From contig JAHBXC010000001.1 in NCBI GenBank assembly GCA_019636675.1, forward strand, positions 992,001 to 1,056,000: a DNA stretch of 64,000 nucleotides. Direction: 5' to 3'. Positions 9,451-20,641 of the stretch are shown piece by piece; the first letter of the stretch is position 1; each line of letters opens with the position of its first letter. The stretch comes from Phycisphaeraceae bacterium (lineage in GTDB: Bacteria > Planctomycetota > Phycisphaerae > Phycisphaerales > UBA1924). The notes beneath the pieces were generated by a model that saw only the letters and a program-made list of their open reading frames with translations, was not told the origin of the DNA and ran no database searches. A program made the position numbers and the translations under genes.

Positions 9451-9798
9451 TTAGACGGTCTCATCCTCGAGCTGCAGCGACGCGATGGCGCTGGCCGGGT
9501 CGGGGGCGAAGACGAAGACCTTGTCCAGCCCGGTCACCAGGAACAGCTGCCAGACCGAGTCGGCGATCGAGCAGAGACGCAGCGAGCGCTGACGCTCTCG
9601 CAGTTCGCGGCGCAGCGTGAGGAGCTGCGCGATATTCGACGAATTGAGATACGTCACGTCGCGCATGTTCAGAACGACATGCGGCGCGGTCTCGCTCTCC
9701 CGGTTCAGTCGCGCCACGACCGCGTTGATCTCTTCCGAGAGCGCCGGCTCGTCCGCGAGTTCCGAGAGCAGGATGTCGTCTGACCATTCAGTAGGCAT
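9451..9798 (-). CDS. STAS-domain protein (anti-sigma factor antagonist-like)
   Basis: A 115-residue single STAS domain of the SpoIIAA/RsbV type. Members bind anti-sigma kinases and are switched by serine phosphorylation. The core strand VVLNMRDVTYLNSSNIAQLL aligns with the family's phosphorylation loop, although the usual DSSG is NSSN here. The start at ATG 9798 has GGAG about 9 bases upstream. It lies 125 bases downstream of gyrA on the same strand. No kinase or phosphatase partner is adjacent. Confidence 0.82.
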   Translation of the reverse strand: MPTEWSDDILLSELADEPALSEEINAVVARLNRESETAPHVVLNMRDVTYLNSSNIAQLLTLRRELRERQRSLRLCSIADSVWQLFLVTGLDKVFVFAPDPASAIASLQLEDETV

Positions 9799-9923
9799 AG
9801 AAACGCTCCGCGTTGCCACAGCGTACCGCGCCGAGGCGGCGGCGTGGCGCCCCACACCGGGGTTTTCCACAATCAACCTTTCCGCCCGCGCCCGCCGCGC
9901 GGTTCCGATGATCTCGCCACGGT

Positions 9924-12605
<2,682 letters not shown>

Positions 12606-12789
12606 CGCGGCGGCGTCTCCGAACGACGCGCCGGGACAGCGCCGCAGGCGCGCGCTCGGGGGCGTCGGGGGGTTGCTTCTCGTCTCGCGTCGGCCGGATC
12701 GGCCCCTGCGCGGCGAGGGGTCGAAGCGACCACTCCCGCAGGTCGTCCGCGAGCACGGATACTAGCAGATTGCCCCGCGTTTTTCCCGC

Positions 12790-14022
12790 TCAGCGACGCG
12801 CCGAAACCGCGCCCACCGGGGCCGGCAGCGCCCTCGCCAGAAGGGGCGCCGACAGGGCGATCAGCAGCCCGGGCGCCAGCCAGAACCAGCGCCCCTCGAT
12901 GAACCCCGTCCAGAACATCGGCGCCGCCAGCCCGACGCAGAACAGCGCCGCCAGCGTGGCGCGACGGTCGTCCCGGCGCGACGCCGACCAGGTCCACAGC
13001 AGCGCCGGGAACAGCAGCCCGTAGAACGCCATGAACGCCCGGTAGATCCCGTCCATCGTCGTCAGGGGCTCCAGCGCCGTCCCGGAGAACAGCTTTCCGG
13101 CCAGGGCCGTGGAGGGCGCCAGCCCCAGCGCCACACCGGTCAGCATCGCTGTCATCGTGGTGCGAGCGCCCGGGTCGGGCGAGGTGTCGCGGAGCCCGCG
13201 CAGGTGCATGCCGATCGTGAACGAGGACTGCAGCGCGATGTGCGCGACGATGTAGAAGCTCATCGTGCGCGAGTCGATCCAGGGCTGGGCGTACACCAGC
13301 GTCCCGGCGACCATCGCCAGAAAGAGCGCCCCGAACCCGAGGACGAACGCGCGGTCCCCTGCCTTGCCCGGCGTCTCTCGACGGGCCCGGTGGATGGTCA
13401 GGTCGAGATACGGGCACAGCGCAAAGCCGAACACCAGCACCGGCGCAAGCCACGCGAGCTCAGCCAGGGGCGTGTCGCCCACGGCCTGAGGCCACGCGCG
13501 CGTCGAGGGGGTCGTCTGGACCGCCAGCGCAAGCAACGCGACGCTCGACACCCACACCACCCCCGCCGCGATGCACGCGTGCGCGAACCGCAGCTTCGAA
13601 AGCGCCCAGCCCGCGGCCCAGGCCGTCAGCGCGAACGAGATCGCCAGGATCCCGCCCGTCGGCACGCGCGTGCCGGGAATCGTCGTGGGCAGCCCGGGCA
13701 GCGACCACACCAGCGGCATGAACCACGACACGAGCCATGTCAGCACGAATGCGTGCAGCGCGATCGTCACCTTGCTGAAGGCCCGCATCGCACGCACGCG
13801 GCGAGCCACGAACGCCTCGCTCTGCTCGCGCGTCCGATACACCAGCCCCACGCTCATCGCGCCGACTACATTCGGCACAACGAACGCGACCCACCCCCCC
13901 CACCCGAAGTGACGCACCAGGATGACGGGCAGCCACATGCCCACCACCCACGTCCACGAGCACGCGAGGAAGAGCGCCGAAGGAATGAAAGATGTCCTGC
14001 TGGTTGGTGCGCCGTCGGCCAT
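12790..14022 (-). CDS. polytopic inner-membrane protein of unknown function
   Basis: A 410-residue protein with about 10-11 hydrophobic segments spread through its length (for example FALTAWAAGWALSKL and LGFGALFLAMVAGTLVY) and short loops. The first segments resemble sodium/solute symporter-like layouts, but I see no diagnostic motif. It follows the DUF4442-like gene by 9 bases on the same strand, which suggests co-transcription. Function unknown; a transporter or sensory membrane protein is possible. Confidence 0.7.
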   Translation of the reverse strand: MADGAPTSRTSFIPSALFLACSWTWVVGMWLPVILVRHFGWGGWVAFVVPNVVGAMSVGLVYRTREQSEAFVARRVRAMRAFSKVTIALHAFVLTWLVSWFMPLVWSLPGLPTTIPGTRVPTGGILAISFALTAWAAGWALSKLRFAHACIAAGVVWVSSVALLALAVQTTPSTRAWPQAVGDTPLAELAWLAPVLVFGFALCPYLDLTIHRARRETPGKAGDRAFVLGFGALFLAMVAGTLVYAQPWIDSRTMSFYIVAHIALQSSFTIGMHLRGLRDTSPDPGARTTMTAMLTGVALGLAPSTALAGKLFSGTALEPLTTMDGIYRAFMAFYGLLFPALLWTWSASRRDDRRATLAALFCVGLAAPMFWTGFIEGRWFWLAPGLLIALSAPLLARALPAPVGAVSARR

Positions 14023-14031
14023 GCGGTCAGA

Positions 14032-14736
14032 TTACCGCTCGGCCTTCATCCGTGCCTTGCGCGCCTTCACATCGATCTTGGGCGTGCAGTGGAAGGTCGC
14101 CTCGCAGCGACCCACGCGCACCTCGCGCCCCTTCCGCCCCTCGGGGCGGTTGATCGGGAGTTGCTGCACGATCTCGATGTCGATGTCGATGTTGAACTCG
14201 CGCTGGGCGCCGACGAGCTCCGCGACGTCCTGGCGGGGCGTGATCTTGTACAGCGCAGGCCCGAAGCACGGACGCAGAAAGCGGTAGCTCAGGCGCTTGC
14301 AGACGACGGTGTAGTCGCCGCCCGCGACGCCGAACACATACATCCCGCCGCTGATCTCGCTGTTGGCGAGCAGGGCCGCGCCGGCCATCGCGTTGTACCA
14401 GTTGCGGTTGAACCGCTTGAAGGGGAGCACCGCGGTGAAGGTGCTGCTGTCGAGGCGCTTGACCTTGATGCCCGAGCGGAACGCGTAGGGCAGCCAGATC
14501 AGCGAGGTCACGCGATGCCAGAAGTTGTTGCGCGACGCGAGCCGGCTGATCCATGCCTCGACGCCGTCGAACCAGGTCTTCTTCACCGCCGGCGCCGTGC
14601 GCAGCGCCTCGCGCCCCTGGGTCGGGTCGGGCACCGGGAGCATCGCCCCCTCGGGAGCGGCGCAGGACGAGCCGTTGCTCTCGCCGTCGCGTGGATCGAT
14701 GGTCGGCGTCGGGCTGTCCGTGGCTGTGCGGGGCAT
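14032..14736 (-). CDS. DUF4442 / PaaI-like hot-dog fold protein
   Basis: A 234-residue protein. The first 60 residues are low-complexity and Pro/Gly-rich. The rest matches the DUF4442 hot-dog pattern, with a long helix containing NWYNAMAGAALLANSEISGG followed by strands ending in GRCEATFHC. Relatives are thioesterase-like and act on acyl-CoA or acyl-ACP, but the catalytic residues are not conserved enough to state a reaction. The gene is nine bases upstream of the membrane-protein gene. Confidence 0.7.
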   Translation of the reverse strand: MPRTATDSPTPTIDPRDGESNGSSCAAPEGAMLPVPDPTQGREALRTAPAVKKTWFDGVEAWISRLASRNNFWHRVTSLIWLPYAFRSGIKVKRLDSSTFTAVLPFKRFNRNWYNAMAGAALLANSEISGGMYVFGVAGGDYTVVCKRLSYRFLRPCFGPALYKITPRQDVAELVGAQREFNIDIDIEIVQQLPINRPEGRKGREVRVGRCEATFHCTPKIDVKARKARMKAER

Positions 14737-14775
14737 CTCTCGCTGAAGTGTAGCGGGGGCGCCCCCCCTCGCGCG

Positions 14776-15690
14776 TCAGCCCTGCGGCGTCAGGAGGTGC
14801 TTCCCCGGCTTGTCGGGATCAGGACTTACGAGGAACACCGCCGCTTCCCCCGGTTCGTGGTCGAGGCAGAGCAGCCACCCGTTGGCGGCCGCAAGGTCGA
14901 GCAGGGCCCGGCGCTGCAGCATCGAGACATACGGCTCGACGTCGTAGGCCATGTTGGCCGTGGGCGAGGCGTGCCACGCCGTGGGCATGACATCGGGGAC
15001 ATAGACCAGCGTCCGCCCGTCGTCGCACGCGATCTTGACCGCCTGCTGGCCCCAGGTGTGGCCCGGCACGCGAAAGACCTCGATCCCGGGCAGGACCTCC
15101 GTGAACTCGAACCACCGGTCGGGCGCCGGCAGGCCCTCCCGGTCGCTGGTCGGGGGCGCTTTGCCGTCCACGAGCACCAGGCGCTCCGCTACCTCGGGCG
15201 TCAGGTGGTCGGGCAGGTAGGTCGCGTGCATCGTCGAGCGGTTCGCCTTCGCGTCTTCCCACTCCACGAGCTGGCTCACGACCTTCGCGTTCGGGAACGC
15301 CAGGGGAGGGCGTTTCGGGTCGCCCGATTCGCCCGGACGCGCCAGCCGGGTCAGCCCCCCGGCGTGGTCGAAGTGCAGGTGCGTCACGACGACATGCCCG
15401 ATGTCCTCCGGGCGGCAATCGGCCTCACGCAGCGCGTCGAGCACCGACCGACGCTCCAGCTCGTAGATGTCGCGCAGTTTGTCGGGCGTCTTGTCGCCGA
15501 TGCCCACCTCGACGAGCACGAGCTGCCCATCCCGCTCCAGGAGCAACGAGTTGCACTGCAGGGGGATGCGATTGCGCTCGTCGGGCTGGACCAGTCGCGT
15601 CCAGACCGGCTTGGGCAGGACGCCGAACATCGCGCCGCCGTCGAGTTTGAACCTGCCGCAGCGCAGCATTCGCCAGGACCATCCGCTCAT
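14776..15690 (-). CDS. MBL-fold metallo-hydrolase
   Basis: A 304-residue metallo-beta-lactamase fold hydrolase. The zinc-binding motif THLHFDHAGG (HxHxDH) is complete, a later His lies in PGHTWGQ and an Asp in VPDVMPT, followed by a C-terminal His (LDHEPG). The overall pattern resembles lactonase-like or quorum-quenching members, but the substrate is not determined. I chose ATG 15690 (MSGWSWRMLRCG) with a GAGG about 7 bases upstream. Longer starts would add a low-complexity extension. It is divergent from the lipoprotein gene. Confidence 0.88.
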   Translation of the reverse strand: MSGWSWRMLRCGRFKLDGGAMFGVLPKPVWTRLVQPDERNRIPLQCNSLLLERDGQLVLVEVGIGDKTPDKLRDIYELERRSVLDALREADCRPEDIGHVVVTHLHFDHAGGLTRLARPGESGDPKRPPLAFPNAKVVSQLVEWEDAKANRSTMHATYLPDHLTPEVAERLVLVDGKAPPTSDREGLPAPDRWFEFTEVLPGIEVFRVPGHTWGQQAVKIACDDGRTLVYVPDVMPTAWHASPTANMAYDVEPYVSMLQRRALLDLAAANGWLLCLDHEPGEAAVFLVSPDPDKPGKHLLTPQG

Positions 15691-15810
15691 CGCACGCCTC
15701 GCTTCCGCCGGGGGTAAGGACTCGCAGAACCCTAGCGGCTGGCCGGCGCCAGCGAAACCGGGCGTACCGTTCCCGGAAGAACCGGCGATCCCCACGAAGA
15801 GAGGCAGCCC

Positions 15811-16212
15811 ATGTCAGACGTGTCCCCGGTCCGTTCCGTTGTCATCCCGCTCGCCAGGGTCGGCGTCGTCGCCGCGCTCATCGCCGTTGCCGGGGCCGCG
15901 ATGCCCGGCTGCATCGTCGTCAAGTCCGAGCGCGTCATCGTGAGCTACGCGGCTGTCCCGAACGCCCGACTCGACCAGATCACGCTCCACTCGACCACCG
16001 AATCCGAGGTCCGCGCGCTGCTCGGGCAGCCGGCGTCGCGCGAGTCCCTGGGCGACAACCGCCAGCTCTGGACCTACCGGGGCTCGTCGTCCACCCGCGG
16101 CACGGTCGTCGTCATCGAGGACGGCGAGGAGATCCGCACCACCAACTCCGCGAGGGGTCGTGTGCAGATCGAGCTGACCGACGGCGTCGTCACCGCCGTG
16201 CGCCGTGAGTAA
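15811..16212 (+). CDS. BamE/SmpA-like outer-membrane lipoprotein
   Basis: A 133-residue predicted lipoprotein. A signal peptide (VGVVAALIAVAGAAMPGC) ends in the lipobox-like MPGC, with Cys35 as the lipidated residue. The mature part contains TTESEVRALLGQPASR and LWTYRG, the conserved pattern of the SmpA/OmlA/BamE domain. BamE is part of the beta-barrel assembly machinery, but many small planctomycete lipoproteins share the fold, so a role in outer-membrane assembly is only suggested. It lies 39 bases upstream of ruvB. Confidence 0.8.
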   Translation: MSDVSPVRSVVIPLARVGVVAALIAVAGAAMPGCIVVKSERVIVSYAAVPNARLDQITLHSTTESEVRALLGQPASRESLGDNRQLWTYRGSSSTRGTVVVIEDGEEIRTTNSARGRVQIELTDGVVTAVRRE

Positions 16213-16251
16213 CCCCGCCCTCGGAGCGTCCGCTACACTGGCCTTCCAAGG

Positions 16252-17277
16252 ATGGCCACTCAGCGCATCATCGCGTCCACGCCCGATTCGCCGCTCGACG
16301 AGCAGCAGAACTGGTCGCTGCGCCCCACGCGTCTGGCCGAGTACATCGGCCAGCCCGACCTGGTCGAGCGCATCCAGATCGCCGTCGCCGCCGCCAAACA
16401 CCGCGCCGAGCCGATGGAGCACGTCCTGCTGCACGGCCCGCCCGGGCTCGGCAAGACCACCCTCGCGCATGTCATCGCCGCCGAGATGGGCGCACGCGCG
16501 TTCGTCACCAGCGGGCCCGCGCTGACGAAAGCGGCTGACCTCGTCGGCGCGCTCACGCGACTCGACGCGGGGGATGTCCTCTTCATCGACGAGATCCACC
16601 GGCTGCCCCCCGCCGTCGAGGAGTTCATCTACCCGGCGATGGAGGACTTCCGCATCGATGTCACGGTCGAGGGCGGGATGCACGCGCGCACCGTGTCACT
16701 GACGCTCAAGCCCTTCACGCTCATCGGCGCCACCACCCGCGCCGGCATGGTGAGCGCCCCGCTGCGCAGCCGTTTCGGCATCGGCCACCACCTGCGCCAC
16801 TACACGAGCGCCGACCTGCTGCTCATCCTCGAACGCTCGTCGCACCTGCTTGGAGTGGGCGACTGCGAACGCGGCGCGCTCGACCAGATCTCGCATCGCA
16901 GCCGAGGCACGCCGCGCGTCGCCAACCGCCTGCTCCGGCGCGCGCGCGACTACGCGCAGGTCCGCACGAACGGGCGCATCACGAACGCGTGCGTGGAAGA
17001 GGCGCTCGCGCTCGAGGGCGTCGATCGCGCCGGGCTGGAGGAGCTCGACCGCACCTACCTGAAAGTCATCGCGACGACCTACCGCGGCGGGCCCGTCGGG
17101 CTCGAAGCGGTCGCCGCCACGATGAACGAGGACGCCGGCACGCTCGAGGACGTCGTCGAACCGTTCCTCCTCCAGCTCGGCTTCGTCGCGCGCACGCGGC
17201 GCGGGCGCCAGCTCACCAAGGCCGGCGCCGACCACATCGGCATGCCCGCCGCCGCCCCTGCCGAGTTGTTCGAGTAA
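16252..17277 (+). CDS. ruvB: Holliday junction branch-migration ATPase RuvB
   Basis: A 341-residue hexameric AAA+ motor that, with RuvA, drives Holliday-junction migration for RuvC cleavage. Walker A GPPGLGKTT is at about 62-70, Walker B LFIDEIH at about 110-116 and the sensor/arginine-finger segment GATTRAG follows. The C-terminal winged helix contains GGPVGLEAVAATMNED. Length and N-terminus fit the family. ruvA and ruvC are not next to it. The 3' region holds a GCGTCCTCCGCG-type repeat. Confidence 0.96.
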   Translation: MATQRIIASTPDSPLDEQQNWSLRPTRLAEYIGQPDLVERIQIAVAAAKHRAEPMEHVLLHGPPGLGKTTLAHVIAAEMGARAFVTSGPALTKAADLVGALTRLDAGDVLFIDEIHRLPPAVEEFIYPAMEDFRIDVTVEGGMHARTVSLTLKPFTLIGATTRAGMVSAPLRSRFGIGHHLRHYTSADLLLILERSSHLLGVGDCERGALDQISHRSRGTPRVANRLLRRARDYAQVRTNGRITNACVEEALALEGVDRAGLEELDRTYLKVIATTYRGGPVGLEAVAATMNEDAGTLEDVVEPFLLQLGFVARTRRGRQLTKAGADHIGMPAAAPAELFE

Positions 17278-17321
17278 AGACAGCGAACGCTCGCGCGCGC
17301 ACCGTATCTCTCCCACCCTCC

Positions 17322-17365
17322 CCCCCTCCGCGTCCTCCGCGCACTCCGCGGTGAATCTCTTCTCT
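17322..17365. repeat. CTCCGCGTCCTCCGCG...GGTGAATCTCTTC repeat, copy 1
   Basis: Near-tandem 7-8-mers (CTCCGCG, TCCTCCGCG, ACTCCGCG) are followed by GGTGAATCTCTTCTC. It fills the gap between ruvB and the converging plsC. Copies with the same order lie at about 47745-47780, 47838-47875 and 51369-51410. Confidence 0.8.
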
Positions 17366-18115
17366 TCATCGCTCTCGCTCGTTGGCGGCGAGCAGCGCGC
17401 CGATCGTCGCCTCGAGGCGCTTCACCGCCGCGTCGCCGCCGTCTTTCATCAGGTCCTCGTGCGAGATCGCCTCGCCGAAGCGCACCACGACGCGCCTTGG
17501 GAAGAGCCGTGGCCGGCTGCCGCGAGGCCACGCCTCGAACACGCCGCTGACGCCCACCGGGAGCACGGCGCACTTCGATCGCTTGAGCAGCACCGCGACG
17601 CCTCGCTGGAAGGGCTGGAGCTCGGGCGAGTTCGCGCGCGACCCCTCGGGGAAAAGCAGCACGGGGTGGCCCCGATCGAGCTGTTCGAGCACAGTGCGGA
17701 TGGCTTTCACGTCGCCGCCGCCCGCCGCGTCTGCGCCCCGCGGCGCCCGGTCCGAAGCCCGCTCCACCGGGAACGCCCCGAGCCCGGCGATCAGCGCACC
17801 AAAGCCCTTGTTGCGAAACAGCGTCGACCTCGCCATGAACCAGCACCGGCGCGGCAGACTCACCGCGATCAGGGGCGGGTCGAGGTAGCTCGTGTGGTTC
17901 GACACGATCAGCAGCCCGCCCTCGCGCGGCACGCCCCTCGCGCCGACCACGCGCGTGCGCAGCCATACCTTCAGGAACACCCACACGATCTTCTGCACGA
18001 CGAGATAGAGCCCGGGCTGCCACCAACGATCACGCAGGATCGCACGGTCGATGGCGTGGTCATGGCCTCTCGGGCGCGATTCGGACTGAACGGGCGGCAC
18101 ACGCTCGTCGCTCAC
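17366..18115 (-). CDS. plsC: 1-acyl-sn-glycerol-3-phosphate acyltransferase
   Basis: A 249-residue membrane-associated acyltransferase that makes phosphatidic acid from lysophosphatidic acid. The HX4D catalytic motif is NHTSYLD (73-79), and the substrate-binding block LLFPEGSRAN lies at about 153-162. A hydrophobic segment (LYLVVQKIVWVFLKVWL) precedes the catalytic motif. The start is GTG 18115, overlapping the cmk stop as GTGA, so its translation is probably coupled to cmk. The gene order cmk-plsC is also seen in other bacteria. Confidence 0.9.
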   Translation of the reverse strand: MSDERVPPVQSESRPRGHDHAIDRAILRDRWWQPGLYLVVQKIVWVFLKVWLRTRVVGARGVPREGGLLIVSNHTSYLDPPLIAVSLPRRCWFMARSTLFRNKGFGALIAGLGAFPVERASDRAPRGADAAGGGDVKAIRTVLEQLDRGHPVLLFPEGSRANSPELQPFQRGVAVLLKRSKCAVLPVGVSGVFEAWPRGSRPRLFPRRVVVRFGEAISHEDLMKDGGDAAVKRLEATIGALLAANERER

Positions 18116-18897
18116 CGACGCCCACTCCCCTCGCCCTGCTCGCGCGCGATCGCGTCGCGCACCATGCCCACCACCGTCGCGACAACCTCCTCGAAACTCA
18201 TGTCCGACGTGTCGAGCACCGCCGCGTCGATCGGGCACATCAGTGGCCCGACGGCGCGCTCGCGGTCCGAGCGGTCGCGCTGTTCGAGCTCGCGCGCGAT
18301 GCGCGCCTCGTCCACCGGCGCCGAGGGGGACGCGCCGCGCAGCTGATCGGCGCGGCGCTTCGCGCGCGCGTCGACGCTGGCCTCGAGGAAGATCTTGATC
18401 AACGCGCCGGGGAACACCACCGACCCCTGGTCGCGTCCTTCCGTCAGCAGGCGCGGGTGCTCACGCCCGATCCTCTGCTGCATCTCGACCATCAGCTCGC
18501 GCACGCGAGGAAGCCCGGCGACCGACGAGACATGCGCGTCAACATCCGGGTCTCGCAGTCGCCTGCCCACCGGGCGCCCGAAGGCCATCAGCGTCGGGGG
18601 GTCGCTCGTCCAGTCGAATCGCAGGTGCGCGTCGCGCGCCATCTGCACGACGCGATGCTCATCGTCGAGCGACACCCCGTGGTCCAGCGCGATCGCCGTC
18701 GCGGCCCGGTACATCGCGCCAGTGTCGAGGAAGTCGAGCCCCAGCCGGCGCGCCGCTTCGCGCGCCACGCTGCTTTTGCCGGTGCCGGCCGGGCCGTCGA
18801 TGGTGATGATCACCTCTCGCGGGCCCGAAGGCGACGAGCGCGCGGAGCGTCCCGCGCTCCCCTCGGCTCGCGCGTGTTGCTGGTCGCTTCCGGTCAT
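18112..18897 (-). CDS. cmk: cytidylate kinase
   Basis: A 261-residue CMP/dCMP kinase of pyrimidine nucleotide metabolism. The P-loop DGPAGTGKSS is at about 34-43, followed by FLDTGAMYRA (nucleotide binding) and a LTEGRDQGSVVFPGA segment matching the family's GRDxGTVVxPxA. The N-terminal 25 residues are a Ser/Ala-rich extension. The start ATG 18897 overlaps the stop of the upstream epimerase-like gene by one base (TGATG). Middle gene of a three-gene coupled operon. Confidence 0.95.
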   Translation of the reverse strand: MTGSDQQHARAEGSAGRSARSSPSGPREVIITIDGPAGTGKSSVAREAARRLGLDFLDTGAMYRAATAIALDHGVSLDDEHRVVQMARDAHLRFDWTSDPPTLMAFGRPVGRRLRDPDVDAHVSSVAGLPRVRELMVEMQQRIGREHPRLLTEGRDQGSVVFPGALIKIFLEASVDARAKRRADQLRGASPSAPVDEARIARELEQRDRSDRERAVGPLMCPIDAAVLDTSDMSFEEVVATVVGMVRDAIAREQGEGSGRR

Positions 18898-19688
18898 CAC
18901 TTGTTCGCCGCCGCCTCGATCGCTGCTTCCAGCGCGTTCTTGATCGCGCGGACGCCCTCCGCCGGGTCGCCCTTGCCTCGGTATTCGACCGCCAGAAGCG
19001 CGTCGTAGCCGACAGCGATCAACGCGTCCATGCACTTCGACAGATCGTAGGGCTTGTGCTTCCCGGCTTCGTCCAGATCACCGGCCGAAGCGACCACGGC
19101 GCTCGCGTACGGCACGATCTTGCGCAGCGTCTCGGTCACGTCCGGGCCCTGCCCGGCCGCCTGCTCGAAGTCAGGCAGCGAGCCGATCCGGAACCCTCCG
19201 ACCTTCTTGATCAGCCCCGTCATCCCCTCGGGCGTGCTCGTCAGCCCCTTGCAGGGAACCAGCAGCAGATTGATCTGCATCCGGTCGGCGCGATCCAGAA
19301 GCCGGCGAGTCCGTGCCGCGATCAGCTCGAACTCGCTCTCGGCGCTGGGCGCGAGGATCGGCGCCCCCACGGCGTTGCAGCCCAGGCGCTGGCCCGCCTT
19401 CAGCACACGCGAGATCCGGTCCAGCGCCGCTTCGTACGCCGCCTCGCTGCCGCCGATGTTCTGGGGGTCGTTCTCGACCAGCACCAGGCAGGGGCACTCG
19501 GCCTTGTCCGCCTCGTCGCGGAAGCGATCGATCGTCTTCGCGTCGGCCCCTGCAAAGAACGAGGTCGGCATCATGACCCCGTGCAGATCCAGCTCGGTCC
19601 TCGCGTAGCGGGGCAGGTCGAGGAGCGCAAGCCCGGTCTTGGCCTTGACTTTGGCTCGCAGCGAGTTGGCGGAGAGGATCAGCAGCAT
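18897..19688 (-). CDS. sugar phosphate isomerase/epimerase-like TIM-barrel protein
   Basis: A 263-residue protein of the xylose-isomerase-like TIM-barrel (AP endonuclease family 2) type. It has an early LHGVMMPTSFF segment, a central CPCLVLVEND strand and a late ALLAVEYRGKGDP strand with the expected Glu. The exact substrate is unknown. It is the first gene of the operon with cmk and plsC and overlaps cmk by one base. This pairing is probably organisational rather than functional. Confidence 0.75.
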   Translation of the reverse strand: MLLILSANSLRAKVKAKTGLALLDLPRYARTELDLHGVMMPTSFFAGADAKTIDRFRDEADKAECPCLVLVENDPQNIGGSEAAYEAALDRISRVLKAGQRLGCNAVGAPILAPSAESEFELIAARTRRLLDRADRMQINLLLVPCKGLTSTPEGMTGLIKKVGGFRIGSLPDFEQAAGQGPDVTETLRKIVPYASAVVASAGDLDEAGKHKPYDLSKCMDALIAVGYDALLAVEYRGKGDPAEGVRAIKNALEAAIEAAANK

Positions 19689-20094
19689 CAGGTAAAGTCA
19701 CGCCGAGCCCGGGGCGGGGCTTCGCCCGCCCGGCGCGGCCACTGTAGCCAACCGTTCGGGATCGGCAAGCCGCTCCGCGCCGGCGTCCCCATCCCTGCCC
19801 CAAAAACGCCGCCACGCCACTCGGCGCGGGCTCCGGAGGACTTCTCGGCCTCAGACCCTGTCATCGCGAGCGGCGCGGCTGGCTGTTCCCGCCGGAGAAC
19901 CCTGCGGTGGAGAGAAACTGTTCGCGTCATCGATTCATACGACCCCCCTCTCCCGGCGGTTTCGTGCATACGCCAGTTTCCGCCCTGCGCTCCGGCCCTC
20001 GGTTGCCGATCGCGTCACGACCGATAGCATGACGCCCCGCCGCCGGCACACCGGCGACGACCGATCCACCCCAGACCCCCGAGAGACCCTCCCG
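19689..20094. other. 406-bp divergent intergenic region upstream of gcvH
   Basis: The region separates the epimerase operon (-) from gcvH (+). I looked for a glycine riboswitch before gcvH. The segment GCGGTGGAGAGAAACTG at about 19904-19920 is weakly reminiscent, but the paired glycine-aptamer cores are not there. A TCATCGCGAGCGGCGCGGC stretch (19861-19879) resembles dispersed repeats in other bacteria, but no second copy occurs in the window. No gene was found. Confidence 0.4.
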
Positions 20095-20469
20095 ATGAAG
20101 AGCCCCGCCGACCGCAAGTACACCGAGACCCACGAGTGGCTGCGCGACGAGGGCGAGGTCATCACCCTCGGGCTCACCCAGCACGCCGTCGACGAGCTCA
20201 CCGACATCACCTATGTCGAGATGAAGGCCAAGGGCTTCTCTTTCAAGCCCGGCGACATCGTTGGAGAGGTCGAGTCGGTCAAGGCCACCAGCGACATCTA
20301 CTCCCCGGTCGGGGGCGAGATCGTCGAGGTCAACACCGCCCTCGCCGACGATCCCTCCCTCGTCAACTCCGACCCCTACGGCGGCGGCTGGCTCGTGCGC
20401 ATCAAGCCGACCGATAAGGCCCCCATGAACAAGCTCATGGACGCCGGCGCCTACGACAGCAAGCACTGA
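20095..20469 (+). CDS. gcvH: glycine cleavage system H protein
   Basis: A 124-residue lipoyl carrier that shuttles the aminomethyl group between the P, T and L proteins of the glycine cleavage system. The lipoylation site is Lys63 in VESVKATSDIYSP, and the family start motif YTETHEWLR follows residue 9. ATG 20095 is preferred over an upstream in-frame start at 20029, which adds 22 Arg/Pro-rich residues. It is a single-gene unit with its own terminator. gcvT and gcvP are not in the window. Confidence 0.95.
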   Translation: MKSPADRKYTETHEWLRDEGEVITLGLTQHAVDELTDITYVEMKAKGFSFKPGDIVGEVESVKATSDIYSPVGGEIVEVNTALADDPSLVNSDPYGGGWLVRIKPTDKAPMNKLMDAGAYDSKH

Positions 20470-20496
20470 ACAACCCGCGGCAACCGGAACAACCAG

Positions 20497-20535
20497 CGGG
20501 AGACCCCGGCGCTGCCGGGGGTCTCCCGTGTTTTT
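20497..20535 (+). terminator. rho-independent terminator of gcvH
   Basis: A long GC-rich stem, CGGGAGACCCCGGC / GCCGGGGGTCTCCCG (one bulged G, 3-base loop), is followed by TGTTTTT. It lies 27 bases after the gcvH stop. Confidence 0.92.
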
Positions 20536-20641
20536 GCACGCCGCGCTGGCCGCCCCCTCTTCGTGTGCCGATACACCCCGCTCAGGGATCACACCGGCGC
20601 GCGGAATCGCCGCACGCCGCGAACACACGGAGGACCTAGAG

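Noticed and set aside
19849..19960. Possible glycine riboswitch before gcvH
   Set aside because: A GGTGGAGAGAAACTG-like stretch is present, but the two glycine-aptamer cores and their spacing are missing, and it is more than 170 bases from the start.
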